Positions 27,089 through 36,010 are shown, counted from the stretch's first letter. The stretch: DNA of 64,000 nt from Coprococcus aceti (GCF_025567285.1 NZ_JAOQJT010000004.1:62001-126000), one strand, 5' to 3'. The notes: generated by a model not told the origin, from the sequence alone. Numbers and translations: made by a program.

Positions 27089-27495
27089 GGCGTCAGATAT
27101 GTGCTGACGCCATATATAAGGCAATGACGAAGAGAAGTAGCATAGATTATCGCCCACAGAGAGCCGGTGGTGGTGGGAGTCCGGCGGAGTGAATATATGT
27201 GAATAACACTTTACCAGCCGCAAGCTGAAAGATATAGCCCATAGCGGGATACGTGTTTTATGTCGAGTAGGGGAGCCGTAGCTGCACGATACGCAGAGAG
27301 GTCATGAGCAAGGTGACTGAGAGGGACTGGGACGCGATGCTTTGAATATACGAAGATCGTGTAACGGTAAATCAGGTGGTACCGCGGACATTAAAGCAGA
27401 CAAGTAACCGACAGGTAGTTTGAGAGAGCTTATGTTCGTCCTGAATATTTGCATATGTATATGTGCATCTGATTCAGGATGAACATAAGCTTTTT
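27089..27495 (+). promoter_or_regulatory. T-box riboswitch leader of aspS
   Basis: The leader begins with an 8-bp hairpin (27089-27111). It then shows a Stem I region with GACGAAGAGAAGTAG and CAGAGAGCCGG (27127-27165), the T-box antiterminator core AGGTGGTACCGCGG (27374-27387), and a 20-bp terminator stem (27427-27446 with 27472-27491, one T-G pair) ending in T5. Uncharged tRNA binding would favour the antiterminator. The specifier is not certain: AAC (Asn) at 27205-27207, followed by A, lies in a plausible context, while a GAC (Asp) triplet is not obvious there. This interval of about 560 bases without a gene is fully explained by promoter and leader. Confidence 0.9.
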
Positions 27496-27590
27496 CTATT
27501 TGCAAGAGAAATAACAGCCAGTGCGTAATCCTGAAAAAGCCAAAGTGGACATAAAGCCACAGGCAAATAGTAAAGAAAAGGAGAGAACAG

Positions 27591-29342
27591 ATGACAATCG
27601 AGAACATTTATCGTAACAGAACAATGAACGAGATCACTGAGGGCGATGTGGGACAGACACTTAAGGTTGCCGGATGGGTAGAGAATATCCGTGACCATGG
27701 TGGAGTATCATTTATCGATCTGCGTGATATGTATGGCGTGCTCCAGGTAGTAATGAGAGACACATCACTTCTTGACGGAATAACAAAGGAGGACTGTGTA
27801 TCGATCGAGGGTATCATTGAACACAGAGATGAGGAGACATACAACCCTAAGATCCCTACAGGTACTATCGAGCTTGAGGCGAAGACTGTAGAGATACTCG
27901 GTAAGGTATACAAGCAGATTCCATTTGAGATCCAGACATCCAAGGAGACACGTGAGGATGTGAGACTCAAGTACAGATATCTTGACCTCAGAAACAAGAA
28001 GGTTAAGGACAACATGATCTTCAGAAGCCAGGTCATCAGCTACCTTCGTCAGAAGATGACTGAGATGGGGTTCCTTGAGATCCAGACACCTATCCTCTGC
28101 GCATCATCACCTGAGGGCGCAAGAGATTACATCGTGCCATCAAGAAAGTTCAAGGGCAAGTTCTATGCACTTCCACAGGCACCACAGCAGTACAAGCAGC
28201 TCCTCATGGTATCAGGATTTGACAAATACTTCCAGATAGCTCCTTGTTTCAGAGATGAGGATGCGAGAGCAGACCGTTCACCAGGAGAGTTCTACCAGCT
28301 CGACTTTGAGATGAGTTTTGCAACACAGGAGGACGTATTCAAGATTGGAGAGGAAGTTCTCTCAGCAACATTTGAGAAGTTTGCACCTGAGGGCGCAGTT
28401 GTTACACAGGCTCCATATCCGATCATCAGCTACAAGCAGGCTATGCTTGAGTTCGGTACGGATAAGCCTGACCTCAGAAACCCACTTAGAATAATAGATC
28501 TTACAGATTTCTTCCAGAGATGTACATTCAAGCCATTCCACGGCAAGACGGTACGTGCCATCAATGTACACAAGAAGCTTTCAAAGGGACAGCATGAGAA
28601 GATGCTCAAGTTTGCACAGAGCATCGGCATGGGCGGCCTTGGATATCTGGAGATACTTGAGGATATGTCATACAAGGGACCTATCGACAAGTTCATTCCT
28701 GATGATATGAAGGGTGAGATCGCAGAGCTTGCAGGCCTTCAGCCTGGAGATACTATTTTCTTCATCGCAGACGTGGAGGAGCTTGCAGCGTCATTTGCAG
28801 GACAGATCAGAGTTGAGCTTGGTAATAGACTTGATCTCAACGAGAAGAACGCATTCCGTTTCTGCTATATAAATGACTTCCCAATGTACGAGTACGACAA
28901 GGAGAGCAAGAAGATCATCTTCACTCACAATCCGTTCTCAATGCCACAGGGCGGACTTGAGGCGTTAAATGAGAAGGATCCACTTGATATCCTGGCTTAC
29001 CAGTACGATATCGTCTGCAACGGTATCGAGCTTTCATCAGGTGCCGTAAGAAACCACGACATGAAGATCATGGTTAAGGCATTTGAGATCGCAGGATACA
29101 CAGAGGATGATCTGAAGGAGAAGTTCGGAGCACTCTACAATGCATTCCAGTTCGGAGCACCACCTCATGCAGGTATGGCTCCTGGTGTGGACAGAATGAT
29201 CATGCTTCTCAGAAACGAGGATAATATCAGAGAGATCATCCCATTCCCAATGAATGGAAATGCACAGGATCTTATGTGTGGAGCACCTGGAGAGGTTACA
29301 GAGCAGCAGCTCCGTGAGGTTCACATTAAGGTCAGACAGTAA
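27591..29342 (+). CDS. aspS: Aspartyl-tRNA synthetase
   Basis: A 583-residue bacterial-type class II synthetase with N-terminal OB-fold anticodon domain (residues 1-105), catalytic core with the GAD insertion (about 300-410), and motif 3 near the C-terminus (GMAPGVDRMIMLL). The OB fold reads RDHGG (34-38). His at this place is the residue associated with non-discriminating AspRS in Pseudomonas, so it may charge both tRNA-Asp and tRNA-Asn. AAGGAG precedes the ATG. Expression is under the T-box leader. A probable 6S RNA follows. Confidence 0.97.
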   Translation: MTIENIYRNRTMNEITEGDVGQTLKVAGWVENIRDHGGVSFIDLRDMYGVLQVVMRDTSLLDGITKEDCVSIEGIIEHRDEETYNPKIPTGTIELEAKTVEILGKVYKQIPFEIQTSKETREDVRLKYRYLDLRNKKVKDNMIFRSQVISYLRQKMTEMGFLEIQTPILCASSPEGARDYIVPSRKFKGKFYALPQAPQQYKQLLMVSGFDKYFQIAPCFRDEDARADRSPGEFYQLDFEMSFATQEDVFKIGEEVLSATFEKFAPEGAVVTQAPYPIISYKQAMLEFGTDKPDLRNPLRIIDLTDFFQRCTFKPFHGKTVRAINVHKKLSKGQHEKMLKFAQSIGMGGLGYLEILEDMSYKGPIDKFIPDDMKGEIAELAGLQPGDTIFFIADVEELAASFAGQIRVELGNRLDLNEKNAFRFCYINDFPMYEYDKESKKIIFTHNPFSMPQGGLEALNEKDPLDILAYQYDIVCNGIELSSGAVRNHDMKIMVKAFEIAGYTEDDLKEKFGALYNAFQFGAPPHAGMAPGVDRMIMLLRNEDNIREIIPFPMNGNAQDLMCGAPGEVTEQQLREVHIKVRQ

Positions 29343-29344
29343 AA

Positions 29345-29570
29345 AGGCCGGACGGCACTTGTAGTTCGAGATATGGATATGAAAACATATATACAAACAC
29401 ATTCAGTTACCTTCACTTCAGCTTGCTTACATTTGCATGCTGCGAAAACCGCGATAAGAGCGGTGCGGTCTTCGCAGCAGCAGTAAGCGCTGAAGATCAG
29501 TCACTTTCATTATCGTTTGTATATATGTTTCATATCTTATGTATCAAGAACTACAAGTGCCTGTTTTTTT
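29345..29570 (+). ncRNA. ssrS: Probable 6S RNA (ssrS) downstream of aspS
   Basis: A long imperfect hairpin fills the gap. The closing stem is 29354-29367 with 29548-29561 (14 bp, perfect), continued by 29376-29398 with 29515-29536 (22 bp, one bulge). A largely unpaired central region and an apical stem (TGCTGCGAA...TTCGCAGCA) follow, and the 3' end runs into T7. About 210 nt with a long closing stem, internal bubble and apical arm is the 6S RNA plan, and 6S-1 RNA lies next to aspS in Bacillus. 6S RNA binds sigma-A RNA polymerase by mimicking an open promoter. No separate promoter was found. It could instead be only a large terminator. Confidence 0.6.
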
Positions 29571-29638
29571 GACATGTACTTGTGTATAAAAACGGTTTTA
29601 ATTGTTTTTATGAGAATTGTAAGAGGAGGCTTTTGACG

Positions 29639-29854
29639 ATGGCAGGTTTTCTTATAAAGGACACAACTAGGGAAGAACGAGAGCAGATAGTTGCCGATTC
29701 TCTGGGAAATATAGATGCTTACTGCGATGGATGCATGTGCGGTATCACAGAGATGTACCAGGATTATATTGATGGGAAGAAGGAGCTCCGTGAGATCAAT
29801 ATGGAGTTCAATGCGAGATATGTCCGGGATGAGGATATGGATGGACGGAAGTGA
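29639..29854 (+). CDS. Conserved-type small Cys-containing protein
   Basis: A 71-residue protein of unknown function. AGAGGAGG at 29622-29629 selects ATG 29639 rather than the upstream GTG at 29582. The sequence is charged with a central CDGCMCG Cys cluster (about residues 32-38) and no membrane helix. The CxxCxC arrangement could bind metal, but that is only a guess. It sits between the 6S-like RNA and a lipoprotein gene. Confidence 0.7.
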   Translation: MAGFLIKDTTREEREQIVADSLGNIDAYCDGCMCGITEMYQDYIDGKKELREINMEFNARYVRDEDMDGRK

Positions 29855-29977
29855 GCATATGGTGACAACTTTAATAATATGTATGTTGCAGAGCTGGGAA
29901 AGCCATGTTAATATGGACATACAGTTAGCTGGTTTACAATAACATCCATAAATAAGTATTAAAAAGGGGAAAATTGT

Positions 29978-30862
29978 ATGGGGATACGAAAAGAAATATT
30001 TATATGTGCTGCGGCGCTTTCGATTATGGCATGTACTGCCTGCGGTAGTTCTGAGGGAAATGTTTCAGGAACAAATGGCGTGGAGACCTCGACCGGTGTG
30101 GAAAGCGGAATGATAGAGCAGCCACAGGTTATGTATGATGGGTATATCTATTATTACAATGCAACCGGAAGAGATGAGAAATTGCCGGAAGGATACGAGA
30201 TCGCGGGAACGATAAAAAAGGTCGACAGCAAAGACTATCCTGCAGAGAATTTTGCGGCAGCAGGCGTGGATCTTGAAGCTGGACAGGACATATATATCAG
30301 CACAACTGAGAAGAATGTCATTTATCTGAAATATGACAGCGGATATGCGAGGTTTGAGAGAAGTCCTGAGGATGCTGCAGCGGAAGAACAGGATGAGACG
30401 GAGGTTGCAGAGAAAGAGAATGAGATAGAGGGGAATAGTGAAATGACAGATAATATGGATGATGCTATGGCAGAAAATTGTGGAGAATATGGATTTGGAG
30501 AAGACGGAGAATTCGACTTTGACAGTATATTTGGGATAGATCAGCTTGACCTGAACTACGAGGCACATGTTGCAGGATTTGACGGAGAGAGCTTTTTGTA
30601 TAGTGTGCATATTGATGGCGGTATCACAGATGAGAAGGTAGATGAGATCCAGCAGGTGATGGCGGATTATTCTTCGCAAAATGGTGATGAAGAAAACTAT
30701 ATGGGGTATATTGATATATATAAGGGCGAAGACCAGATAATGATATACCTTGATCTTGGCGGCGTATCAGAAGAAAATAGCAACATGGCGGTAACGGGTA
30801 TACTGAACGCACTTAACAGTGTCTCAGGTATAAAGAGTGTTATCATAAACGAAGAGATGTAG
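29978..30862 (+). CDS. Hypothetical lipoprotein
   Basis: A 294-residue protein with a lipoprotein signal: a basic start (MGIRKE), a hydrophobic core, then MACTACGS, where either Cys19 or Cys22 may be lipidated. The mature part has a Ser/Gly/Thr linker, an N-terminal beta-rich region (about 45-130), a Glu/Asp-rich low-complexity linker (about 135-180) and a C-terminal domain of about 110 residues ending in a repeated beta-alpha pattern. No family is recognised. It is expected on the outer face of the membrane. It has AAAGGGG upstream and no close partner gene. Confidence 0.75.
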   Translation: MGIRKEIFICAAALSIMACTACGSSEGNVSGTNGVETSTGVESGMIEQPQVMYDGYIYYYNATGRDEKLPEGYEIAGTIKKVDSKDYPAENFAAAGVDLEAGQDIYISTTEKNVIYLKYDSGYARFERSPEDAAAEEQDETEVAEKENEIEGNSEMTDNMDDAMAENCGEYGFGEDGEFDFDSIFGIDQLDLNYEAHVAGFDGESFLYSVHIDGGITDEKVDEIQQVMADYSSQNGDEENYMGYIDIYKGEDQIMIYLDLGGVSEENSNMAVTGILNALNSVSGIKSVIINEEM

Positions 30863-30956
30863 AAAAAAGAAAACATGTGTGAAAAGTCCATGATGTTTAT
30901 TCTGAAATCACAAAGTAATTTTTGGCTATCTTTTCAAAAGTTCTGAGTCGAACTTT

Positions 30957-30998
30957 CTACTTCATAAGCGTTTTTTTTATTTCATGCTTATGAAGTAG
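30957..30998. repeat. Inverted repeat with T8 loop at left edge of AT-rich insertion
   Basis: A perfect 13-bp inverted repeat CTACTTCATAAGC/GCTTATGAAGTAG (30957-30969 with 30986-30998) encloses a loop containing eight T. It lies directly after the stop of the minus-strand lipoprotein gene, so it may be that gene's terminator, but no T run follows on the minus strand. Confidence 0.6.
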
Positions 30999-31005
30999 AG
31001 AATTT

Positions 31006-31521
31006 TTACCTTATCGTAAATTCGCAAGATAAATTATATGTATCGTAATCCCAATCTCTTTCACTTTCAAAGAACGCAAATTGTTTAATAAAACGATAGT
31101 GTCCAGCAGGCAATTCTCCATAAAAACTTTTAACATCAATTTCTAATGTTAATCGTTCGTTAGGCTTAATAAAACAATCCTTTTCATTGCTCTTTGAGGG
31201 GTCATCAAGCTGTTTAAGTTGATACCAAGTGCCGGATTGTTCAGCTTCTATTTCAAAATAATTTGGTGAATATCGGTATTCTTTATCAGAAGTATTTTCT
31301 ATTAGAAATGAAAGGTGCTTCAAATCTAAATCCTTTTCTGTACTCATTGAAATCTTCAAATCACCCAAAGTGTCAAGTGCTTCTTCACTTCCATAAGGAG
31401 AAACCTCATATTCTTCGGAATAATCTTGTACTACATGGTTATCACTGTCCTTTGCTTGACTGCACCCAACAATACACACCAATAACGATAAGTTTAGAAA
31501 CATACATATTATTTTTTTCAT
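31006..31521 (-). CDS. Lipoprotein with Ig-like domain (horizontally acquired)
   Basis: A 171-residue protein. The signal LLVCIVGC has lipobox IVGC (Cys about residue 20). The remainder (about 50-171) is beta-rich, with segments such as LKHLSFLIENTSDKEYRYS and GHYRFIKQFAFF that match bacterial Ig-like lipoprotein domains found beside two-component systems. Codon usage is strongly AT-rich compared with the surrounding genome. It lies downstream of the damaged kinase on the same strand, so it may have been a target or accessory of that sensor system. Confidence 0.75.
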   Translation of the reverse strand: MKKIICMFLNLSLLVCIVGCSQAKDSDNHVVQDYSEEYEVSPYGSEEALDTLGDLKISMSTEKDLDLKHLSFLIENTSDKEYRYSPNYFEIEAEQSGTWYQLKQLDDPSKSNEKDCFIKPNERLTLEIDVKSFYGELPAGHYRFIKQFAFFESERDWDYDTYNLSCEFTIR

Positions 31522-31577
31522 TTGTCCTTATCTCCTTTCTTTTAAATTTATAATAGCAATAAAATGTCTATTTTCAA

Positions 31578-32899
31578 TCAACTTTCATTGCAATTTATTT
31601 TTACTGTAACACATGCTCCCCCTGCTTCATTATTAGCAATTTGGATATTTCCGCCATGTCTTTCACTTAAAATCTTACTAATATTCAGCCCTAATCCAAA
31701 ATGTTCAGTAGATATATCTTTCGATGATTTATAAAATGGTAATGTCGCTTTTTCAATATCAATATTTTTAAACCCGCAACCATCATCTGAAACAGATATA
31801 ACTAAATTATTATTCTCTATTACTGCGCTAATAGCAATATCACTTTTTGCGTATCTAATACTATTAGAGAGTAAATTTTCATAAATCTGCATGACTGTAT
31901 TTAAATTGATAAACAAGGTTATATTATCACCGCTTGTAGTAATTGAAAAATGTTTGTCATAACAAAGTGCTTCTGCTGTGTTATTAAAATTATCAATAAG
32001 TGCATGAAATGTAATCTGTTGCCGTGGAATATCAATATCCTCTAACCTATATAAGTTCGTCATAGCATTTACATATTTTTCAAGACGTGAAACATTTTTT
32101 GACATTACTGATATTTCATCTAATATTTCTTCTTGTGATACTAAGCCTTTGGGAATAAAGGAAAGCAGCATAGTAGCATGACCCTTTAGTAAAGTCAAAG
32201 GAGTGCGTAAGTCATGTGAAAAAGCAGCGTTTAGACGGCGCTGTTCAGCAAATTGTCGAAACATAGTTTCATTATTTTTCGCCAAACAGTCTTTCATTTT
32301 TTCAAAGGCATGACAGAGTTTTCCCATTTCATCATTTAATGGATATGATAACGTAAAATCTAAGTCATTTGCTTCAATTTTATGATACGCATTAGTTAAT
32401 AGCTTAATAGGTTTCGATATTTTTTTTTATAAAAAAATGTTACACAACATATCATATTAATAGATAATACGATAGGAATAATTGCAACATTTAATGAACC
32501 TAAAACACTGTCAATAAGCCTATCCCGGTTTGCAAAATTAGGTGAAACTTCGATATATGAAACATGGTTCGGATAGACATATTCGTGTACTGGGCGTTCT
32601 TTTTGATAATCAACATTGAACTTGCATATCTCGTTTCCTTTCGTATCAAATATTGTGTATTTTGTTTGGTCATTACTATAAGCGGCGGTAAATGAACCAT
32701 TTTCCGGTATATCATACCTTGTTGACATATTTTCATACTTATAGTTCAAATTTATTCTGTATTTGTCAACCATTGAAATTAAAAGTATACAAATAATTAT
32801 TCCAATCAACAATGAAAACAAAGCATAAAGAACAAAGGACATCCTAATACTCATGCTATTTAACCGATTGAACCATCTGCTTCTCTTTAATTTTTCCAT
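31578..32899 (-). pseudogene. Sensor histidine kinase split by a frameshift
   Basis: Two frames make one kinase. 32899-32396 encodes the N-terminal sensor part with two membrane helices (about residues 20-45 and 138-158). 32327-31578 encodes the rest, including HisKA (FSHDLRTPLTLL) and HATPase (NLLSNSIRYA, FGLGLNISKIL). The break lies in a run of nine A on the coding strand (T9 at 32420-32428). Adding one base restores a HAMP-like linker (KKKISKPIKLLTNAYHKIE) that reads into the second frame. This may be a true mutation, phase-variable slippage or a sequencing error. The regulator gene upstream overlaps the start. Confidence 0.85.
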
Positions 32900-33543
32900 T
32901 TATATCCGCACCCCCAAACAGTTTCAATGTAAGGTCTATCGCCTAAAGATAAAAATTTTGCCCTAATACGTCTGATATGTTCTGTAACAACTGTATTATC
33001 ACCAATGCCGTCTAATCCCCAAACTTTTTCATAAATAGTTTCCCGGTCAAAAACAATTCCTTTGTTTTGTGAAAGGAAAGATATTATATCAAATTCCTTT
33101 TTGGTAAAAGCCATATCCTTATTATGATAAAACACAATACGTGAGGAATAATCTATAACCATATCTTCATCAAATTGCACCTTTGAAGATGTATTGTGTC
33201 TTTTTTCTCTGCGAAGATGTGCTGCAATGCGAGCTTCTAATTCATCAACAGAAAATGGTTTTATTACATAGTCGTCTGCGCCAATAGAAAATCCTTTTAT
33301 TTTATCACTATCTTCAATGCGTGCTGTTAAAAAAATTATAGGGCATGAAACATAATCCCGTATTCTTTCACAAACAGTAAATCCATCAATATCTGGCATA
33401 TTAACGTCTAACAAAATAATGTCAGGTTTTTTTTCTACTTCTTTTAATGCAGCATTTCCTGCTGTTGCAGTATATACCGTATATCCAAGTTTGCTGAAAT
33501 AGCAATACAGCATTGATACAATTTCTTTAATTTTCGATGTCAT
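32887..33543 (-). CDS. OmpR-family response regulator with short N-terminus
   Basis: A 218-residue frame with phosphoacceptor Asp46 (LLDVNMPDIDG), Lys95 (VIKPF) and a winged-helix domain ending WGCGYKW. The protein starts at the first receiver helix. The beta-1 strand and the acidic pair that binds Mg2+ are missing, since Asp46 lies about six residues too early compared with intact regulators. The upstream sequence in another frame encodes an IISNDIEN-like strand, suggesting a frameshift near 33525-33550. It is therefore probably inactive as a phosphorylation switch. It overlaps the kinase gene by 13 bp. Confidence 0.75.
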   Translation of the reverse strand: MTSKIKEIVSMLYCYFSKLGYTVYTATAGNAALKEVEKKPDIILLDVNMPDIDGFTVCERIRDYVSCPIIFLTARIEDSDKIKGFSIGADDYVIKPFSVDELEARIAAHLRREKRHNTSSKVQFDEDMVIDYSSRIVFYHNKDMAFTKKEFDIISFLSQNKGIVFDRETIYEKVWGLDGIGDNTVVTEHIRRIRAKFLSLGDRPYIETVWGCGYKWKN

Positions 33544-33679
33544 TAGATATTATATATGGCAATATGAGTTTTAGCAACCTTACTCTGCATGTTTTATGCT
33601 CTATTACCATCAATACTATGATATGTGTAATCATATCTCAAAGAAAAGAGGAACAGTAAAATGTAATAGGGTGAAAAAT

Positions 33680-34039
33680 ATGAAGCAGGATAAAGTGAAG
33701 TATGATTTTAAGGCTTTCGGGCAAGCCATTAAAGCAGCAAGAAAAGCAAAGGGAATATCACGCAATCAGTTAGCCGACACACTGAATATTGCGCCCCGGT
33801 ATATCGCGTCCATTGAAAACAGCGGGCAGCACCCAAGTTTACAGATTTTATATGAGCTTGTAACCCTGCTTGACGTATCAGTAGACCAGTTCTTTTTCCC
33901 GGAACGGGAACAAGAGAAGTCCACACGCCGCCGTCAGCTCGATACCATGCTTGACACAATGAGCGAAACAGACTTAAAAATCATGTCTGCTACTGCAAAA
34001 GGCATAGAGGAAGCCAACAATGACAGGACGGGGGAATAA
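33680..34039 (+). CDS. XRE-family regulator of Tn1549-like elements
   Basis: A 119-residue protein. ATG 33680 is chosen because the upstream part of the frame (from 33596) lacks homology-like sequence. The HTH_3 domain covers about residues 12-72 (AIKAARKAKGISRNQLADTL...RYIASIENSGQHPS). The C-terminal EKSTRRRQLDTMLD segment is typical of regulators in Lachnospiraceae conjugative elements. Its composition is less AT-rich than the kinase genes beside it, so the insert may be composite. The partner conjugation genes are absent. Confidence 0.85.
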   Translation: MKQDKVKYDFKAFGQAIKAARKAKGISRNQLADTLNIAPRYIASIENSGQHPSLQILYELVTLLDVSVDQFFFPEREQEKSTRRRQLDTMLDTMSETDLKIMSATAKGIEEANNDRTGE

Positions 34040-34235
34040 AGTTCCCTCGTTTTTGTCTGCATAAAGTGAATGAAGCGTCGCAGAATTGCGGCGTTTTTCT
34101 TTTGCGCTTTTTGGCATACTGGGAGTTCCGTTGTAGTGATAAGTGAGGAAAAAACTTTCTTAGCAAGCATAGGAAAAGAGTACCCTTTTCCGTATTTTCG
34201 CCCTCCCGTCCTGCGGTGCGTCGGTTGAAAATTGC
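34040..34235. other. ICE-derived non-coding remnant
   Basis: No gene is seen. The GAAGCGTCGCAGAATTGCGGC stretch forms a hairpin (GTCGCAGAATTGCGGC), and the following sequence up to CCTGCGGTGCGTCGG is of the kind found beside regulators in Tn1549-like elements. This is recognised from memory, not by search. The junction with chromosomal sequence is placed near 34215-34240. Confidence 0.45.
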
Positions 34236-34592
34236 TTGTTGGGAAGTGTGGAGGAGATTGAGACGTATATAGGCAATATAGAGTCTGGAAAGAGCGGAAG
34301 CATAGATATCCTCACGAATGCCGTGGCGACGACTGCTGCGAGCGGTGATATGTCAAAGGTGATAGTTACATATGAGGACAAAGAGGGGAATGAGACGACG
34401 ATTGAGGGGAATTTCAAGGCGACTGTGGAATCTCCGGTGTATGACAATGTAGAGAAGATAAAGGACAGCACAAAAAGCAGTGATAAAAAGGTGTTATATG
34501 GTGTAATTGCTGTGGTTATAGTGATAGCTCTGTTCTGTATATGTGCGATAAGAAAGCACAGGAGAAAAAAGGAGATTCTTGATGAATTTTAG
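34236..34592 (+). pseudogene. 3' remnant of a membrane-anchored extracellular protein gene
   Basis: A 118-codon frame begins abruptly after the ICE-like sequence, from a TTG with no ribosome site. It encodes part of a beta-rich extracellular domain (YIGNIESGKSGSIDILTN, then a VIVTYEDKEGNETTIEG strand pair), a C-terminal membrane helix (VLYGVIAVVIVIALFCICAI) and a basic tail. Such COG1361/CARDB-like proteins often precede MacB-type permeases in Clostridia. It is 41 bp upstream of the FtsX gene. The 5' part, and probably an ABC ATPase gene, were lost to the insertion. Confidence 0.7.
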
Positions 34593-34633
34593 ATTCCGGT
34601 CACGGGGAGAGAGTTTATAAGGAGATAGATTGT

Positions 34634-36010
34634 ATGGGGTGGATATGGCATTTGTGTCTTATGAATATGAAGAGAAGAAAGATCAGAACATTTCTCACCG
34701 TTCTCGGCGTGATGATAGGTGTTATATCGGTTGTAGCACTTCTGGCTGTGGGAATCGGAGTCAAGAACGAGATGATAGATTCTGCGGTTGCAAGTGGAAG
34801 TGTCAACCAGATAACGATATACAGTGAGACCGGAAGTAAGCATAAGGATCGAATGATAACGGACAGAACGATATCTACATTGACAGATCTTGCAAATGTG
34901 GATGGTTGTTATCCTCTGTATGAGGTGCCTGTGAGTATGAAGTATGGGGAGTATGAATACTTTGGCAATCTTGTGGGTGTGCCGGGAAATGAGCTTGATG
35001 GCTGGAGTCTGGCCTATGGGGAAAACAGCAATTCTTCACATGGGACATCTGAACTGATCTCGGGCGGCAGTGTGGGCAAAATGTTCTTCAATCAAAAGAC
35101 ATTTGACAGTTACGAGAAGAGAGAGAAGAAGAGTATTGCATCCCTTGTCGGAAAGAGATTTGACACGACCGTCGGATGGAGCGGTGAAAGTGACAGGATA
35201 TTCAAACTGAAACTCGCCGGGGTTTTATCTGATGGAGATACGGATAACAGCTCTGACAATGCTTCTGCTGACACTTCTTATGACAGTGCAGTTCAGGATG
35301 AAGAGTCTGACGAATCGCTGGACATCTCTGACAGCTACAGCGAGAAGTCTCAGACGATATACTGTGATATGGATTCACTGAAAAGCCTGCTCAGAAAGGT
35401 CAGCGCCGATGGCAAGCTTTACGGTCAGCCGGTGGATGGCAATGGTAACAGCTACCGTGAATTTGTCTACACATCAGCGGTGGTGATCGTAGATGATATA
35501 AATAACGTCGATGCGATGGTAAAAAAGCTTCAGGACATGGGGTATCAGACAGAGAATTCCAAGGAATATCTGGACACGATACAGAAGTACCTCAAGATGA
35601 TACAGCTTCTTCTCAGCGGAATCGGAATGATAGCACTTATTGTGGCTGTCATAGGAATAAGCAACACCATGACGACCTCTGTATTCGACCGGGTAAACGA
35701 GATCGGTATATTGAAGGTCCTCGGCTGCGACATAGACGAGCTCAGACTTCTGTTCCTCATGGAGGCCTCAGTGATAGGACTTGTCGGAGGCGTCCTCGGA
35801 GTATTATCCTCCTACGGAGTGAGAATAGTGGTGAATAAAGCCGCCGTCTCCATGTTCAACCTTGCAAAAGGAACCCAGATAGCCATGATCCCATGGTGGC
35901 TTGCACTGGCCGGAGTCATCGGCTCCGTGATCCTCGGAGTGGCAGCAGGCTATTTCCCAGCAAGATGGGCCTCAAAACTAAGACCAATAGACGCCGTGAC
36001 AAGGAGGTAA
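34634..36010 (+). CDS. FtsX/MacB-type ABC transporter permease
   Basis: A 458-residue permease. One N-terminal helix (about residues 18-42), a large extracytoplasmic domain including a Ser/Asp-rich low-complexity segment (about 195-240), and three C-terminal helices (about 318-342, 372-397, 420-443). The motif FDRVNEIGILKVLGC (about 350) is the FtsX-family coupling segment, and it ends ARWASKLRPIDAV. AAGGAGA precedes the ATG. No ATPase gene is adjacent, and the upstream partner gene is truncated, so the system is probably defective or depends on a distant ATPase. Confidence 0.9.
   Translation: MGWIWHLCLMNMKRRKIRTFLTVLGVMIGVISVVALLAVGIGVKNEMIDSAVASGSVNQITIYSETGSKHKDRMITDRTISTLTDLANVDGCYPLYEVPVSMKYGEYEYFGNLVGVPGNELDGWSLAYGENSNSSHGTSELISGGSVGKMFFNQKTFDSYEKREKKSIASLVGKRFDTTVGWSGESDRIFKLKLAGVLSDGDTDNSSDNASADTSYDSAVQDEESDESLDISDSYSEKSQTIYCDMDSLKSLLRKVSADGKLYGQPVDGNGNSYREFVYTSAVVIVDDINNVDAMVKKLQDMGYQTENSKEYLDTIQKYLKMIQLLLSGIGMIALIVAVIGISNTMTTSVFDRVNEIGILKVLGCDIDELRLLFLMEASVIGLVGGVLGVLSSYGVRIVVNKAAVSMFNLAKGTQIAMIPWWLALAGVIGSVILGVAAGYFPARWASKLRPIDAVTRR

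Larger units (their letters stand above)
30940..34235. mobile_element. Decayed integrative-element remnant (approximate limits)
   Basis: This segment differs from the flanks. It is very AT-rich for 31006-33600, and its genes run mostly opposite to their neighbours. It contains a lipoprotein, a damaged two-component pair, and an XRE regulator of the kind found in Tn1549-like conjugative elements, followed by ICE-type non-coding sequence (34040-34235). It ends where the 3' part of a chromosomal gene begins. No integrase, relaxase or clear attachment repeats are present, so the limits are estimates and the element cannot move by itself. Confidence 0.5.

Noticed and set aside
27089..27111. The GGCGTCAG hairpin as a terminator of the dus-yccF transcript
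   Set aside because: No T run follows, and it lies just after a perfect promoter, so it is more likely the 5' end of the T-box leader.
33596..33679. Longer N-terminus for the XRE regulator
   Set aside because: The 28 added residues have a non-protein-like composition, and the ATG at 33680 begins the usual family start.
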